A stretch of 64,000 bases of DNA, taken from contig CM055828.1 of assembly GCA_029582265.1 (NCBI GenBank), positions 992,001-1,056,000 on the forward strand, written 5' to 3'. The translations under genes were made by a program, and so were the position numbers. The notes under the pieces were generated by a model. That model was not told where the DNA came from. It did not search any database and was given only the letters and a program-made list of their open reading frames with translations. The stretch's first letter is position 1. Each line of letters starts with the position of its first letter. The stretch is from Zoroaster sp. YZ-2022. Its lineage: Eukaryota > Echinodermata > Asteroidea > Forcipulatida > Zoroasteridae. Positions 48,201 to 59,206 of this stretch are shown one piece after another.

Positions 48201-48516
48201 TCTTTGGATGATACTGTAGTGAATGAGCACATTCACACATGTACACAGAAGGACCTTACCTTACAAGTGCTGGATTTACAGCTAGTCCTCTCGATACTAA
48301 CGAAGCCTGACTTGGCTACAAGGGGGAAAAATCTAAATTCAATCAATCATTTAAAACTAAACAGGCTGCTAAAAACAAAAGTATCTTAGGTTCCTTTGCA
48401 TTAAAAAGCATGACTGAAATAAATGAAATATCACAGAAATACAGAAATACAAATTTACAATGTACAATTTTTACCTTGCTTTTGCTAAATATCTTCTGTT
48501 TCCTAGCTCCTTTCAT
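42227..48516 (-). CDS. CCDC14: CCDC14-like centriolar-satellite coiled-coil protein
   Basis: Eleven minus-strand exons with matching phases: 48475-48516, 48260-48315, 47539-47702, 46816-47124, 45323-46489, 44866-45000, 44345-44578, 44002-44159, 43410-43603, 43065-43178 and 42227-42878; about 1074 residues (human CCDC14 is about 950). N terminus MKGARKQKIFSKSK is basic. Residues 33-87 hold the conserved GFSLYSSDSEN..GLNRCAKLLANIL block. Residues 190-580 are a long disordered, Gln/Ser/His-rich region in one large exon. The core IRTLKHLIGELQAVLADHG, EISRLLNELEET and LLAFQPLQSENSQLRRRLRI leads into coiled coils at about 625-855 (REERRVKEQL, IQALNANLQK, LELKVEGANKEMRILQLSI). A disordered tail follows. 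CCDC14 works with PCM1 and KIAA0753 at centriolar satellites in centriole duplication. Identification rests on remembered family pattern, so the symbol is probable, not certain. The 44345 donor (GAAT-GTGAGT) was paired with the 44159 acceptor to keep phase. Confidence 0.8.
47850..48087. repeat. Minisatellite (cacagtcatggacacggtgtacactgag)
   Basis: About eight copies of a 28-31 bp unit (cacagtcatggacacggtgt acactgag), with alternating cggtgtacac and cagtatacac versions that make a 59-bp higher-order unit. In CCDC14 intron 2, about 150 bp upstream of the exon at 47702. Confidence 0.95.
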
Positions 48517-49031
48517 GATGACTGCATTCCTAGACTCTAGAGGGAAATCACCATTTTGAAAATGTTATACTCACTTTCCTAAAACAGTAGTGTGATCTTC
48601 TCTTCTGACATAAATGAAATGACTAGAAGGCTAGTCCAGCTAGATGTCAAGATTACTTTTCTGACAATCAAAAATGAGTCTGACTTGACTAGGTACGTGT
48701 TAACGCAGTAGTCATTATAAACAAAATATTACTGCAAATATCAATCAAGAATACAACCATTGCAATTTTTTTAGGGCCTATATTTAGGTTTAGTTTACTT
48801 AGTCTTAATTAGCCTCATTCTGAATGTATTGACCCTGGGGCTAAGGCTAAGCATGGATGAAGGGGCTAACCAATAAAGGCTAACAGTTAAGCTATAGTCT
48901 TTCAAGAGGGCATGGAATCGGTGTCTCCTAGTTTAAAATGAACACTGTGACTGAAAATTACTTGCACATTTATGCAGCAGCAACGGTAATAATTATGACC
49001 TTATCATGTGGAATAATTATCTGACCTTATC
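48517..49031. other. CCDC14 5' flank
   Basis: Upstream of the CCDC14-like start codon (minus). No exon seen. The stretch ccgattccatgccct (complement of 48911-48925) also occurs at about 58688 in the 3' tail of the split LINE, so the LINE sequence may extend, in inverted order, into this flank. Confidence 0.4.
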
Positions 49032-49882
49032 ATGGCATACTTTGAAAACCACAAAATCCTCACGCACCTAAACCATGGTTTCCGTAGGGGCTACTCATGT
49101 GAAACACAGCTCATCATCACATTACATGACCTACTCAAATCATTTGATAACAAAAAGCAAGTGGATATAGCTATACTTGACTTTAGTAAAGCCTTCGACA
49201 CTATACCTCACAGTAAACTTCTCCATAAGCTTCACTGTTATGGCATTCGTGGCCCACTCCACCAGTGGTTAACCAACTTCCTAACCCGACGTACAATGAA
49301 AGTTGTATTAGGAGTATCATCAATGGAAGTGCCAGTAAAATCTGGAGTTCCACAAGGAACAGTATTACGGCCCCTATTATTCCTGTGCCACATCAACGAT
49401 CTCCCTGACAGCGTAACATCTCAGGTACGACTGTTTGCGGATGATTGCCTCTTGTACCGACAAATCAACACTGCAAAAGATCACACCGCCCTACAACAAG
49501 ACATCACAAATCTTGAATTATGGGCTAAACAGTCGGGAATGCGCTTTAACACGGGTAAATGTAATATCCTTAGCATCAGAAATAAAAAGACACACTTCTA
49601 TACCTTAGATAACACAATTCTCCACCAAACACCTAGCAACCGTTATTTGGGAATACACATTGCAGAAGATCTCAAATGGAATTCGCACATATCCAACGTA
49701 TCCAAGAGAGCCAACTCCACACTAGGATTTCTACGCAGGAACCTGAGAGGCTGTCCAATCAGCTGCAAACGCACTGCCTACTTAGCTCTTGTAAGACCAA
49801 TCCTGGAGTATGGAGCAGTGGTGTGGGATCCTCACACCAAGACCAACATAGACCGCCTTGAGCGTATTCAACAACGTGCTGC
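49032..49882 (+). pseudogene. LINE reverse transcriptase, 5' half (interrupted)
   Basis: Plus-strand RT frame beginning inside the domain (AYFENHKILTHLNHGFRRGY), so the element is 5'-truncated. Motifs: DIAILDFSKAFDTIPH, SGVPQGTVLRPLLF (R where G is usual), RLFADDCLLYR with the catalytic ADD, then LGIHIAEDLKWNSHI and LVRPILEYGAVVWDP. Jockey/CR1-type RT. The frame breaks off at RIQQRAA, where the 8.2-kb array element begins, and continues in frame at 58124. See findings. Confidence 0.9.
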
Positions 49883-50179
49883 CCCTTATAAAAATCCACT
49901 GCAGTTTTACTGTAATAAAACTGTAGTTTTACTGTGGTATTTAAAGTTTTACTATAATAATTGAATTAAACATGAAGTTTGTGTTACTACAGTTTTATTA
50001 CAGTAACTGTAGAAGCAAGAAACTATAGTAAATTTACACTAAAAGTGGAGTATATTTTTTACTGTAGTTTTACTATGATAATTTAATGTAGTAAAACTAC
50101 ACTAAAACTGTAGTAAAATTACAGTAATCCTATGTTACTTTCCCTTTAATAATACTGCATTGTTACTACATTTTCAATG

Positions 50180-51883
50180 TAATTCAATTATAATATTATT
50201 GCAGTAAAATTGTACTATTCCTGTATTATACTCATTTAGTATTACTGTAGTTTTATTATGATCTAACTACAGTTTTTAATGTCATATAACTGTATTAATA
50301 CTACAGTAAAATTGTAGTATTCCTGTATTACTCATTTGGTATTACTGTAGTTTTATTATGATCTAACTACAGTTTTAATGTCATATAACTGTATTAATAC
50401 TGCAGTAAAATTGCAGTATTCCTGTATTGTACTCATTTGGTATTACTGTAGTTTTATTATGATTTAACCAGAGTTTTGAATGTAATACAACTATAGTAAT
50501 ACTGCAGTAAAATTGCAGTATTCCTGTATTACACTCATTTGGTATTACTGTAGTTTTGTTCTGATTTAACTAGAGTTTTGAATGTAATACAACTATAGTA
50601 ATACTGCAGTAAAATTGCAGTATTCCTGTATTATACTCATTTGGTATTACTGTAGTTTTATTATGATTTAACCAGAGTTTTGAATGTAATACAACCATAG
50701 TAATACTGCAGTAAAATTGCAGTATTCCTGTATTACACTCATTTGGTATTACTGAGTTTTGTTATGATTTAACTAGAGTTTTGAATGTAATACAACTATA
50801 GTAATACTGCAGTAAAATTGCAGTATTCCTGTATTATACTCATTTGGTATTACTGTAGTTTTATTATGATCTAACTACAGTTTTTAATGTCATATAACTG
50901 TATTAATACTGCAGTAAAATTGCAGTATTCCTGTATTGTACTCATTTGGTATTACTGTAGTTTTATTATGATTTAACCAGAGTTTTGAATGTAATACAAC
51001 TATAGTAATACTGCAGTAAAATTGCAGTATTCCTGTATTACACTCATTTGGTATTACTGTAGTTTTGTTCTGATTTAACTAGAGTTTTGAATGTAATACA
51101 ACTATAGTAATACTGCAGTAAAATTGCAGTATTCCTGTATTATACTCATTTGGTATTACTGTAGTTTTATTATGATTTAACCAGAGTTTTGAATGTAATA
51201 CAACCATAGTAATACTGCAGTAAAATTGCAGTATTCCTGTATTACACTCATTTGGTATTACTGTAGTTTTGTTATGATTTAACTAGAGTTTTGAATGTAA
51301 TACAACTATAGTAATACTGCAGTAAAATTGCAGTATTCCTGTATTATACTCATTTGGTATTACTGTAGTTTTATTATGATTTAACCAGAGTTTTGAATGT
51401 AATACAACCATAGTAATACTGCAGTAAAATTGCAGTATTCCTGTATTACACTCATTTGGTATTACTGTAGTTTTGTTATGATTTAACTAGAGTTTTGAAT
51501 GTAATACAACTATAGTAATACTGCAGTAAAATTGCAGTATTCTGTATTATACTCATTTGGTATTACTGTAGTTTTGTTCTGATTTAACTAGAGTTTTGAA
51601 TGTAATACAACTATAGTAATACTGCAGTAAAATTGCAGTATTCCTGTATTATACTCATTTGGTATTACTGTAGTTTTATTATGATTTAACCAGAGTTTTG
51701 AATGTAATACAACCATAGTAATACTGCAGTAAAATTGCAGTATTCCTGTATTACACTCATTTGGTATTACTGTAGTTTTGTTATGATTTAACTAGAGTTT
51801 TGAATGTAATACAACTATAGTAATACTGCAGTAAAATTGCAGTATTCCTGTATTATACTCATTTGGTATTACTGTAGTTTTAT
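50180..51883. repeat. 102-bp tandem array, left arm
   Basis: Sixteen or so copies of a unit of about 102 bp running gtattactgtagttttatta, tgatttaac.agagttttga, atgtaatacaactatagtaa, tactgcagtaaaattgcagt, attcctgtattatactcatt. Each unit contains the hairpin TACTGCA-gtaaaat-TGCAGTA. Units alternate in type (ccagag with accatag, ctagag with actatag), suggesting a 204-bp higher-order repeat. One copy remains beyond the hAT insertion at 54168-54290. Confidence 0.95.
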
Positions 51884-54159
51884 TAGCGGTGTGCGTTTTC
51901 GGATATTTTGGAACCGGATACCCGAAATCAGGAAAGTTCGGATACCCGGATACCCGTTTTCATTCTTGTTGAAAACATGCACTCCTTTGGTGTACAAAAA
52001 GCAACACAACATGTAGGCGTGAAAGAAAAAGTGCAGATCCTTTGTTGTATTTTTAGTCATATGAAACGTATTGAAATGAGTCACAAATGAGGGTTGCGCT
52101 CACATGATTTGCAAAAGCATAGCGATAGCTTTCAAACTGCAACTGGACGGATGAATAACTTTGAATATGTCTGGGATTTTTAATATAATATGCAGAGTAA
52201 ATGGCTGCGAACACTCCTGAAGTAGTTCAATGAACAATCTAGTTTTCCTGAGGTATTTTATGCGTTCGAGCATTGGTATGAATTAAGATACCAAGACAAG
52301 TGATTGTTTGGGAAGGGCTGTCCATCTTTGAGCAATTTATATGAAATACTAACCATAAAGTAAAACAAGTAATTAAAATGCCATTTACAAGCCTCCCGTG
52401 TATTTTCAATTTTGATGAGAAAATCATCCAGGTAAGCAACGACCCCATTACAACCATGATGTTGCATCATACGAGAGACATGCAGACGGAGTAATTCTAT
52501 GAAAATGCATGGCGCACGTGTATTTCAAATGGAAGTTTAGTGCCATTTAAATAAGTCATCAGGATGACAGGTATATATATACCGATAAGCACTTTTGAGA
52601 TCAACTTTGGGAGTCATATTATTGGAGTAATACTTTTGTTTATGTCTTCCCAGCGCGTTGTAATGGGCAGCAAATTTTGGTGCGCTTTCATCCGTCGATC
52701 TTTTCAAGTTTTGGATCGAAATTGAAGTCTGAAGCTATATGTACATTGTACATGTACACGTGATGTATAGCCTACACTGATGTTTGGAAAGGCACTAACA
52801 CAAACAACCTTGACCTACACATTGAATTATTTTGGCGTGAAAGAAAAGTATTTTTAGTCATATGAAATGTATTGAAATGAGCCGTTGCGCTCAGATGACT
52901 TTCAAAAAGCATACTTAGCTTTCAAACTGCAGCTGAAGGATGATTAATGATGTCTGGGGTAACTTTGAGGATGTCTGGTTTTTAATAGAATATTCCACCA
53001 AATGTACACTGGTGTATGACAAGAAACTATAAATCCTGATATTTTGAGATATCTGCAAACACATTCTTAGTATGGTTTATTTTTAAATAGGAACTATACA
53101 TCTCAAATGGCATCTCAAATTACATCTAAATATTAAACAAATTTTGGATAAATAGAGAATTAGCTGTTGCAAACTGCTTACCAACCTAAAGGACCTGTAG
53201 TATAAATGCAAACTAGTCGTTATTCGTTTCGAACCTACAGCAGGTTCTTTCTCAAAGGGAAATAGGATTGATAAATAATTAGTAGGGTGTTTAATTTGTT
53301 AGGTGTTATTGAATATAAATTACGGGTAGTTTACTGTCTTAATACATGTACCACGAACAAAATAACACGCGGGCATGGATTCACTGTTTTCTTCCCTATG
53401 TATTCATCGCAACATGTATTCTCCAAATTTGTGTCAGTAGATAACGTCTCAAAAAGATCAATTTCATCTTGCTATTAACAAGCACAGATTATAATCTGGT
53501 AGTCTGGATTACAATTGGTGTCGTTTTAAGTGAGTGGCACATGCATATCGCGCGTAGCATGCAGCAATGGCACGCTTAATTCATACGGTACTCGATCGTT
53601 TCATGAATAATCAAATTGTTTCTGTATACATGGTGTAACAGTCTAGCAACGTTCTAATTAGGCTATAACTATTTTATGTTCTTTAAATTAAAATGTTAAC
53701 GACGATGACTCTGTAACCCCTTACACTACACACTCGTATACAAAACCCACACCCTCACGCTGCATTCTCTGTGGCATAAACAAACCTTGGGTGAAGGTAG
53801 TGATTAACTTGCTTAACTTTTTCTGTACAAAACCCACTCTATGGGGTTGTCGTATACAATGTAATAGGACATCCTCTACGAAAGTGTTTTTAATGTAACA
53901 CAAACAGTTGGACAAAAGTGTATGGAAAATGTCCGTAAAATACTACAAAGGCGTTATCAGAGTGTTAATCTCTTGAATAAAATTGCTCCTTAAAGTGTAA
54001 ACATTACATTGTTCAATAGTAAAAGATTTCTGTTCACATCACTGAAATGGTAAGTCCCAATTTTAAAAAGTCGTTTACGGGTACCGGAACCGAAAATGGA
54101 ATCAGGTAATGACAGTTTCGGTCGGGTATCCGGATACCCGGATACCTGGCACAGCCCTA
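51884..54159. mobile_element. hAT-like element, 2.3-kb copy with exact 8-bp TSD
   Basis: Ends TAGCGGTGTGCGTTTTCGG and GCACAGCCCTA. The exact 8-bp repeat AGTTTTAT flanks it (51876-51883, 54160-54167), and the 102-bp array continues across the site once it is removed. It is the longest of the three family members here; its extra interior includes a reverse-transcriptase relic (52239-52620) and no hAT transposase that I can recognise. The two ends share the ggatacccgg subterminal motifs of the shorter copies. Confidence 0.88.
52239..52620 (-). pseudogene. Reverse-transcriptase relic nested in hAT element
   Basis: Minus strand reads PKVDLKSAYRYIY.CHPDDLFKWH followed by stops, then, in another frame, GCNGVVAYLDDFLIKIENTR. 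KVDLKSAYR, HPDD and YLDDFL are reverse-transcriptase motifs (A and C) of the kind seen in DIRS/LTR-type retroelements. Several stops and frameshifts show it is dead. Clade assignment is tentative. Confidence 0.6.
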
Positions 54160-55062
54160 AGTTTTATTATGATTTAACTAGAGTTTTGAATGTAATACAA
54201 CTATAGTAATACTGCAGTAAAATTGCAGTATTCCTGTATTATACTCATTTGGTATTACTGTAGTTTTATTATGATTTAACTAGAGTTTTGAAAAAAATAA
54301 AAATTAGAAATCTGTACTTTTTTTTTTTTTTTGCCCGGCGACGAATATTCAAAACATTGGTCTGAATATTAAAAAAAAAAAATTAAAATAAATAAGTTGA
54401 TTTTTCGTGTCGAGAAAACGAATTGCGGAAAAAAAAATCGTGAAGGCTACGTGTCTGTGTACTTGAATACCATACGTTTCGATCACGCATCCATACGTGC
54501 CGTCCTGATGATGTGCATCGGCCCCGGCCGGCCGCGCGGCGATCCGACTCCGTGCCTCCCTCATGTCTTGATATCAAATACATACAGCGCAGCGGGGCGT
54601 GCTGAACCGTGAGAACAGCCCGTGTGCACTGTTCGGTGCTAGACCAGCGGCCGTGGGATTGGGTGTTAGACGGAAAGTGTAATACGCGATGTAAACATAA
54701 TAGTTTGATACCCGTCCCTTTATACTTGTGTAATCAAATTCCATGCTGTTGCACGTTCGTTCTGTCAGCAACGAATACTTTTCTGAATTCTATGACTGTA
54801 AAGGAGGGAGAAAGCTGGATAAATGCTTTATTGCCGCATCCCTTGATGTGAAAGTATTGGTTCATTGTCCAATGCAATGGGCGTCGGTGAACAATCCCTT
54901 GAATCACTGCAAGTGCCGTCGACATGACTGCCACCGGAACGGCTAGAAATGTAATACACAGCTTCGTTCAGGTGGAAATTTATCGAAATGAAGATAAACC
55001 CTGCAGGGAAGAAGGAAGAGAAGCAATCCACTTGTACTTCTGCTAGTGCTAGTGCTACTGAA

Positions 55063-55735
55063 GAATGTCGTCTCCGACCGCCACTTTTTAAGAGGATTTT
55101 TGTATTTTTTGTGCAACCACTAACCAGGTAAAAAATTATTCATCGTTTTTTGGGGGTACAGAAAACATAAACTATCTTGACTCCACTTTTTTTAGTGTTA
55201 TGATGGTTTTCAGAATTTATTTCCCTTCTAAAAAAATCCTCCCCTTCAGAAAATAGAAGGATCCTTGGGTAGAATGTCGTATCCGACCGCCACTTTTTCT
55301 CATTAAATATAACCAATTATGTTAATCTTACGTTACCTACCTAGTATTTTTTAGTAAGGTGAAGAACATATGGATGATGATGGAAATATACTTCAAATTA
55401 TTCCAGGATATTTATTTCATTAAAAATCAGGCATTTTTGGTATACGATGACTTCCTCAGTCATGTCAGTCTGATCTTGTAAACTCCACAAATTTAGTGAC
55501 CAACACAGTCATTGTACATGCGTAGTGGCAACTAGGAGCCTATAAATAATACTAATAGGATCATCCTTCTATTTTCTGAAGGGGAGGATTTTTTTAGAAG
55601 GGAAATTATCAAGTCCGAAAACCATCATAAAAGTGGATTTTAAAGATAGTTTTTGCTTTCTGTACCCCCAAAAATCGATGGAATCATTTTTTAACTGGTT
55701 AGTGGTTGTTAAAAAAATTCCAAAAAACCCTTTCC
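55063..55735. mobile_element. Inverted-repeat MITE (GAATGTCGTATCCG ends), rearranged copies
   Basis: 55063-55265 matches the left part of the element at 60313-60768 (gaatgtcgtctccgaccgcc, ggttttcagaattt, tcctccccttcagaaaat). From 55272, gaatgtcgtatccgaccgcc starts a second, inverted copy running to about 55735 that lacks its terminal repeat. This is a partial plus an almost complete copy, head to head, inside the 8.2-kb array element. Confidence 0.7.
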
Positions 55736-56984
55736 AATTCGCAGTAACAATTATTAAAATAATACAAAATAATAAATAAATTATAATGGGTATTAAACAG
55801 AAATTTAAAAGATGCATAGAAGGCTTATTATAACTGACATGGAATTGCGAGACGGAGGCAAATCCCAGTATAAAAAACACCTTATGATCGTCGTCCAATG
55901 GATTTACATGTACATGTATACAACACTTGCCATCATTTTTTTTTTTTTCCTGTCTGACAACTTTTTTCAGCACCTAAAAAATCCGTAAACCAACTAATAA
56001 AATTGGAATGGCCTTACCCCTGAATGGCACCCTCACACGGTTGAACATACGGTCTACTGAGCTGTCAAGATGCTGCAACACCTACAGGACTCGGATGTTT
56101 GTCAGAAATCCTTTTTTAAGTGGATATAAGTCAGTTCATTTTACCTGTTTGGTTGAGCTTTAACATTATTGATCACTGATTTTAGATCTCATATTCTAGA
56201 GGTTTGCTATGGCACCGTGTAAAAATGAACAAAAATTCATGTTTCAATTAGTGTGTTCTAATTGCCTTTAGGAGAGTTGAAATAACAAGTTCATACCAGT
56301 ACCAAGCCTGCTGATAAAACAGTACTAGTTGACCTCAACATTGAAAGTGTGTCTCCTGTTTCCATAACCCTTTTACCAATGGCCAGCATTGAATGTTCAT
56401 GTTCCGTACATACATTGACGTGACCTAAGTTTATATGAGACTGGCCTATATTTTAATTAGCATCTATGGAAATAAACTTGCCATTTCATAGTCTAAAAAA
56501 TATATTTTATAACAACAATTTGTTGTTTTACTCAGGTAAATTTACATTACATTTATTTATAATCTTATAGACATATTTTCTTTGCACATTCATAAGATAA
56601 AGTGCAATCTCAAAGCGAATGTACCAAAGCATTACTTTATCTTTAGTTTTTATAATTCAACTTTGTATTTTGTTTTTCATGGTCATCAGGCGACTGTTAC
56701 AAAAACATTTAAAAAAAATTAATATGGGTTAATTTTAAACTATGTATTTTATTTTATTATTTTGTTTCATGGTGGCCAGGTGGTCAAGAATAAGACTGAA
56801 GATGTATCATGTACCAAACGATTTTGTTTGTGTTATGTAATTTCGTCTGATAGAATCATCATGATTACTGTCGGTTTATTGTTGCTAGACCTGTTTAAGT
56901 CAGTGTAATGTTATAGGAACCTGTTAATTAATTGTGGTCAAGATCCACAACAAAATAATTATTTTACAGCAGTAGGAACAGGAA

Positions 56985-57890
56985 AAATACAGTAAACTTG
57001 CAGTTACAGTGAAACTACATTGTAGTAAAACTGTAATAAAACTACAGTACAATTACAGTGATAATCTAGTAAAAATGAATTAAACTACAGTTTCAACATT
57101 GTTTTACTACACAAAATTGTATCAAAATTATGCTGAAACTATAATAAAAACTGCAGTAATATTACAGTGAAACTACAGTGTAGTAAAACTGTAATAAAAC
57201 CACAGTACAATTACAGTGATATTCTAGTAAAATGAATTAAACTACAGTTTCAACATTGTTTTACTACACAGAAATTGTAGCAAAACTATGCTGAAACTAT
57301 AATAAAAACTGCAGTAATGTTACAGTGAAACTACAGTGTAGTAAAACTGTAATAAAACTACAGTACAATTACAGTGATAATCTAGTAAAGATGAATTAAA
57401 CTACAGTTTCAACATTGTTTTACTACACAAAAATTGTATCAAAATTATGCTGAAACTATAATAAAAACTACAGTAATATTACAGTGAAACTACAGTGTAG
57501 TAAAACTGTAATAAAACTACAGTACAATTACAGTGATATTCTAGTAAAAATGAATTAAACTACAGTTTCAACATTGTTTTACTACACAGAAATTGTAGCA
57601 AAACTATGCTGAAACTATAATAAAAACTGCAGTAATATTACAGTGAAACTACAGTGTACTAAAACTGTAATAAAACTACAGTAGAATTACAGTGATAATC
57701 TAGTAAAGATGAATTAAACTACAGTTTCAACATTGTTTTACTACACAAAAATTGTAGTAAAACTATGCTGAAACTATAATAAAAACTGCAGTGATATTAC
57801 AGTGAAACTACAGTGTAGTAAAACTGTAATAAAACTACAGTACAATTACAGTGATATTGTAGTGAAAGTGCGTTAAAACTACAGTTTTAA
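56985..57890. repeat. ~160-bp tandem array, right arm
   Basis: Six copies of a unit of about 160 bp containing cagtgtagtaaaactgtaat, aaaactacagtacaattaca, gtgatattctagtaaaaatg and tttcaacattgttttactac. It is built of the same CTACAGTA/TAATAAAA words as the left array but in the opposite orientation. Confidence 0.92.
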
Positions 57891-58121
57891 CATAATTTTA
57901 ACATAGTTTTATCACACGATTTTGGCCAAAACACTATAGTTCTACTACAGTTACTACAGTAATCTATTATGATAAAACTACAGTTATTCTGTAGTGTTAT
58001 TACAGTACAAATAAGAAAATATTGCATGTTTACTGTGTTTTTACTATAATACCACTGTAGGAAAACAACAGTAAAATTATAATAAAAACTATAGTAATAA
58101 TGCAGTGGTTTTTTATAAGGG

Positions 58122-58636
58122 GCACGCTTCATCACAGGAGACTATAGGTCACGGGAGCCTGGATGTATCACAAAAATGCTCCGAAACCTGCAATTACCAT
58201 CTCTTCAGGACAGACGGAAGCAGTTACGTCTTACATTCATGTACAAGGTGGTTGAGGGGTTGGTTCCAGCCATCCCATCGCAATCTTACTTCACACCCCA
58301 AAAACCAGGCAGGCGTATCCGGCCTAGTTCACTCTTCAATTCATTATCAACTCCCCTAATCGAAAGTTCGATAGCAAACAACACAAAGTGCTATATTGTC
58401 CCACGGTGTAACACTAACCAATTTAAGTATTCATTCATCAACAGAACAATAATAGACTGGAATCAGCTGGAAGTGGAAGAGAACGTTGTTCAAGCTAGAT
58501 CAGCATTCAGTGGACTCCTTCAAATCCCTTCTCAGCCATGTCAGCCACAGTCCTCTCCCATAAATACCTTAGAACGTGCCCCCTCTCCCTTTTCCGTTGC
58601 GTTTATGCCATTTTTGGTTTCTGCAACGTATTAATA
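58122..58636 (+). pseudogene. LINE reverse transcriptase, 3' half
   Basis: Continuation of the ORF ending at 49882: after the GC target copy the frame reads ARFITGDYRSREPGCITKML, then QLPSLQDRRKQLRLTFMYKV, PSSLFNSLSTPLIESSIANN, RCNTNQFKYSFINRTIIDWN and ends in a stop at about 58634. This is the conserved C-terminal domain of jockey/CR1-type LINE ORF2, and no stop interrupts it, so the split ORF was probably young when it was hit. Confidence 0.88.
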
Positions 58637-59206
58637 CAGATACAGATCATTCACTTACTGGGTTAATCTAAAACTAACGTAGCACTCCGATTCCATGCCC
58701 TGTTGATTGTGACGATATTGTCCCTTTCTTTAACTAAGTTATGTTATTGTTAACGTTAACGTTAGTTTTAAGTTTAGACTTAATTAAATTTTTTAATTTT
58801 TATGTACATGTACAACTTTTGTAATCATTGAAAACTAATACTAATTCTGATAAAATGTATAAATAGAAACGAAAATACACAAAACTGCTTAAAATTACCC
58901 GCTTTAACGTTACGTACAAACTTTTGTCTACTAGTACTAGTACTACTACAACTAGTACAATAGCTCCTTCAACGCCTGATATTGAGTGATAAGTATGTTT
59001 ATCTAGTAAGTAGTACATACATGTACTGTACTTAGCTCGACGACGCGATCGTACCGGTACCACCACCAATGTGCGACGTGCATTGGAGTTTTCGTAGAGG
59101 GCGCTATACAGCTAATTACAGGCAGGCCAGCGCCATGAGATGTTCTTAATAATCTAGTAGTACTAGTAGCTAGCTTGCGTAGCTAGTTGCATAGTATCTT
59201 TGGTTG
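58637..59206. other. LINE 3' end and RWDD3 upstream region
   Basis: Immediately after the LINE stop come probable LINE 3' UTR sequences. By about 58750 the DNA changes to taacgttaacgttag and ctagtactagtactac repeats typical of the unique DNA around RWDD3. No TATA box or other promoter element can be named with confidence. The interval ends at the 9-bp target site of the TU-like element. Confidence 0.4.

Larger units (their letters stand above)
49883..58121. mobile_element. 8.2-kb TIR element with tandem-array arms
   Basis: Begins CCCTTATAAAAATCCACTGC and ends with the complement of CCCTTATAAAAAACCACTGC. GC (49881-49882 and 58122-58123) is repeated outside, and removing the element plus one GC restores the LINE codons GCT GCA CGC. 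The left arm is rich in TACTGTAG/TTTTATTA words; the right arm contains the same words in complement (CTACAGTA, TAATAAAA), so the arms are inverted relative to each other. About 2.7 kb of mostly unique centre (54.3-57.0 kb) carries a GC-rich stretch and copies of another MITE. No recognisable transposase. It was later hit by the hAT-like element at 51884-54159. Pre-insertion length is about 5.96 kb. Confidence 0.8.
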
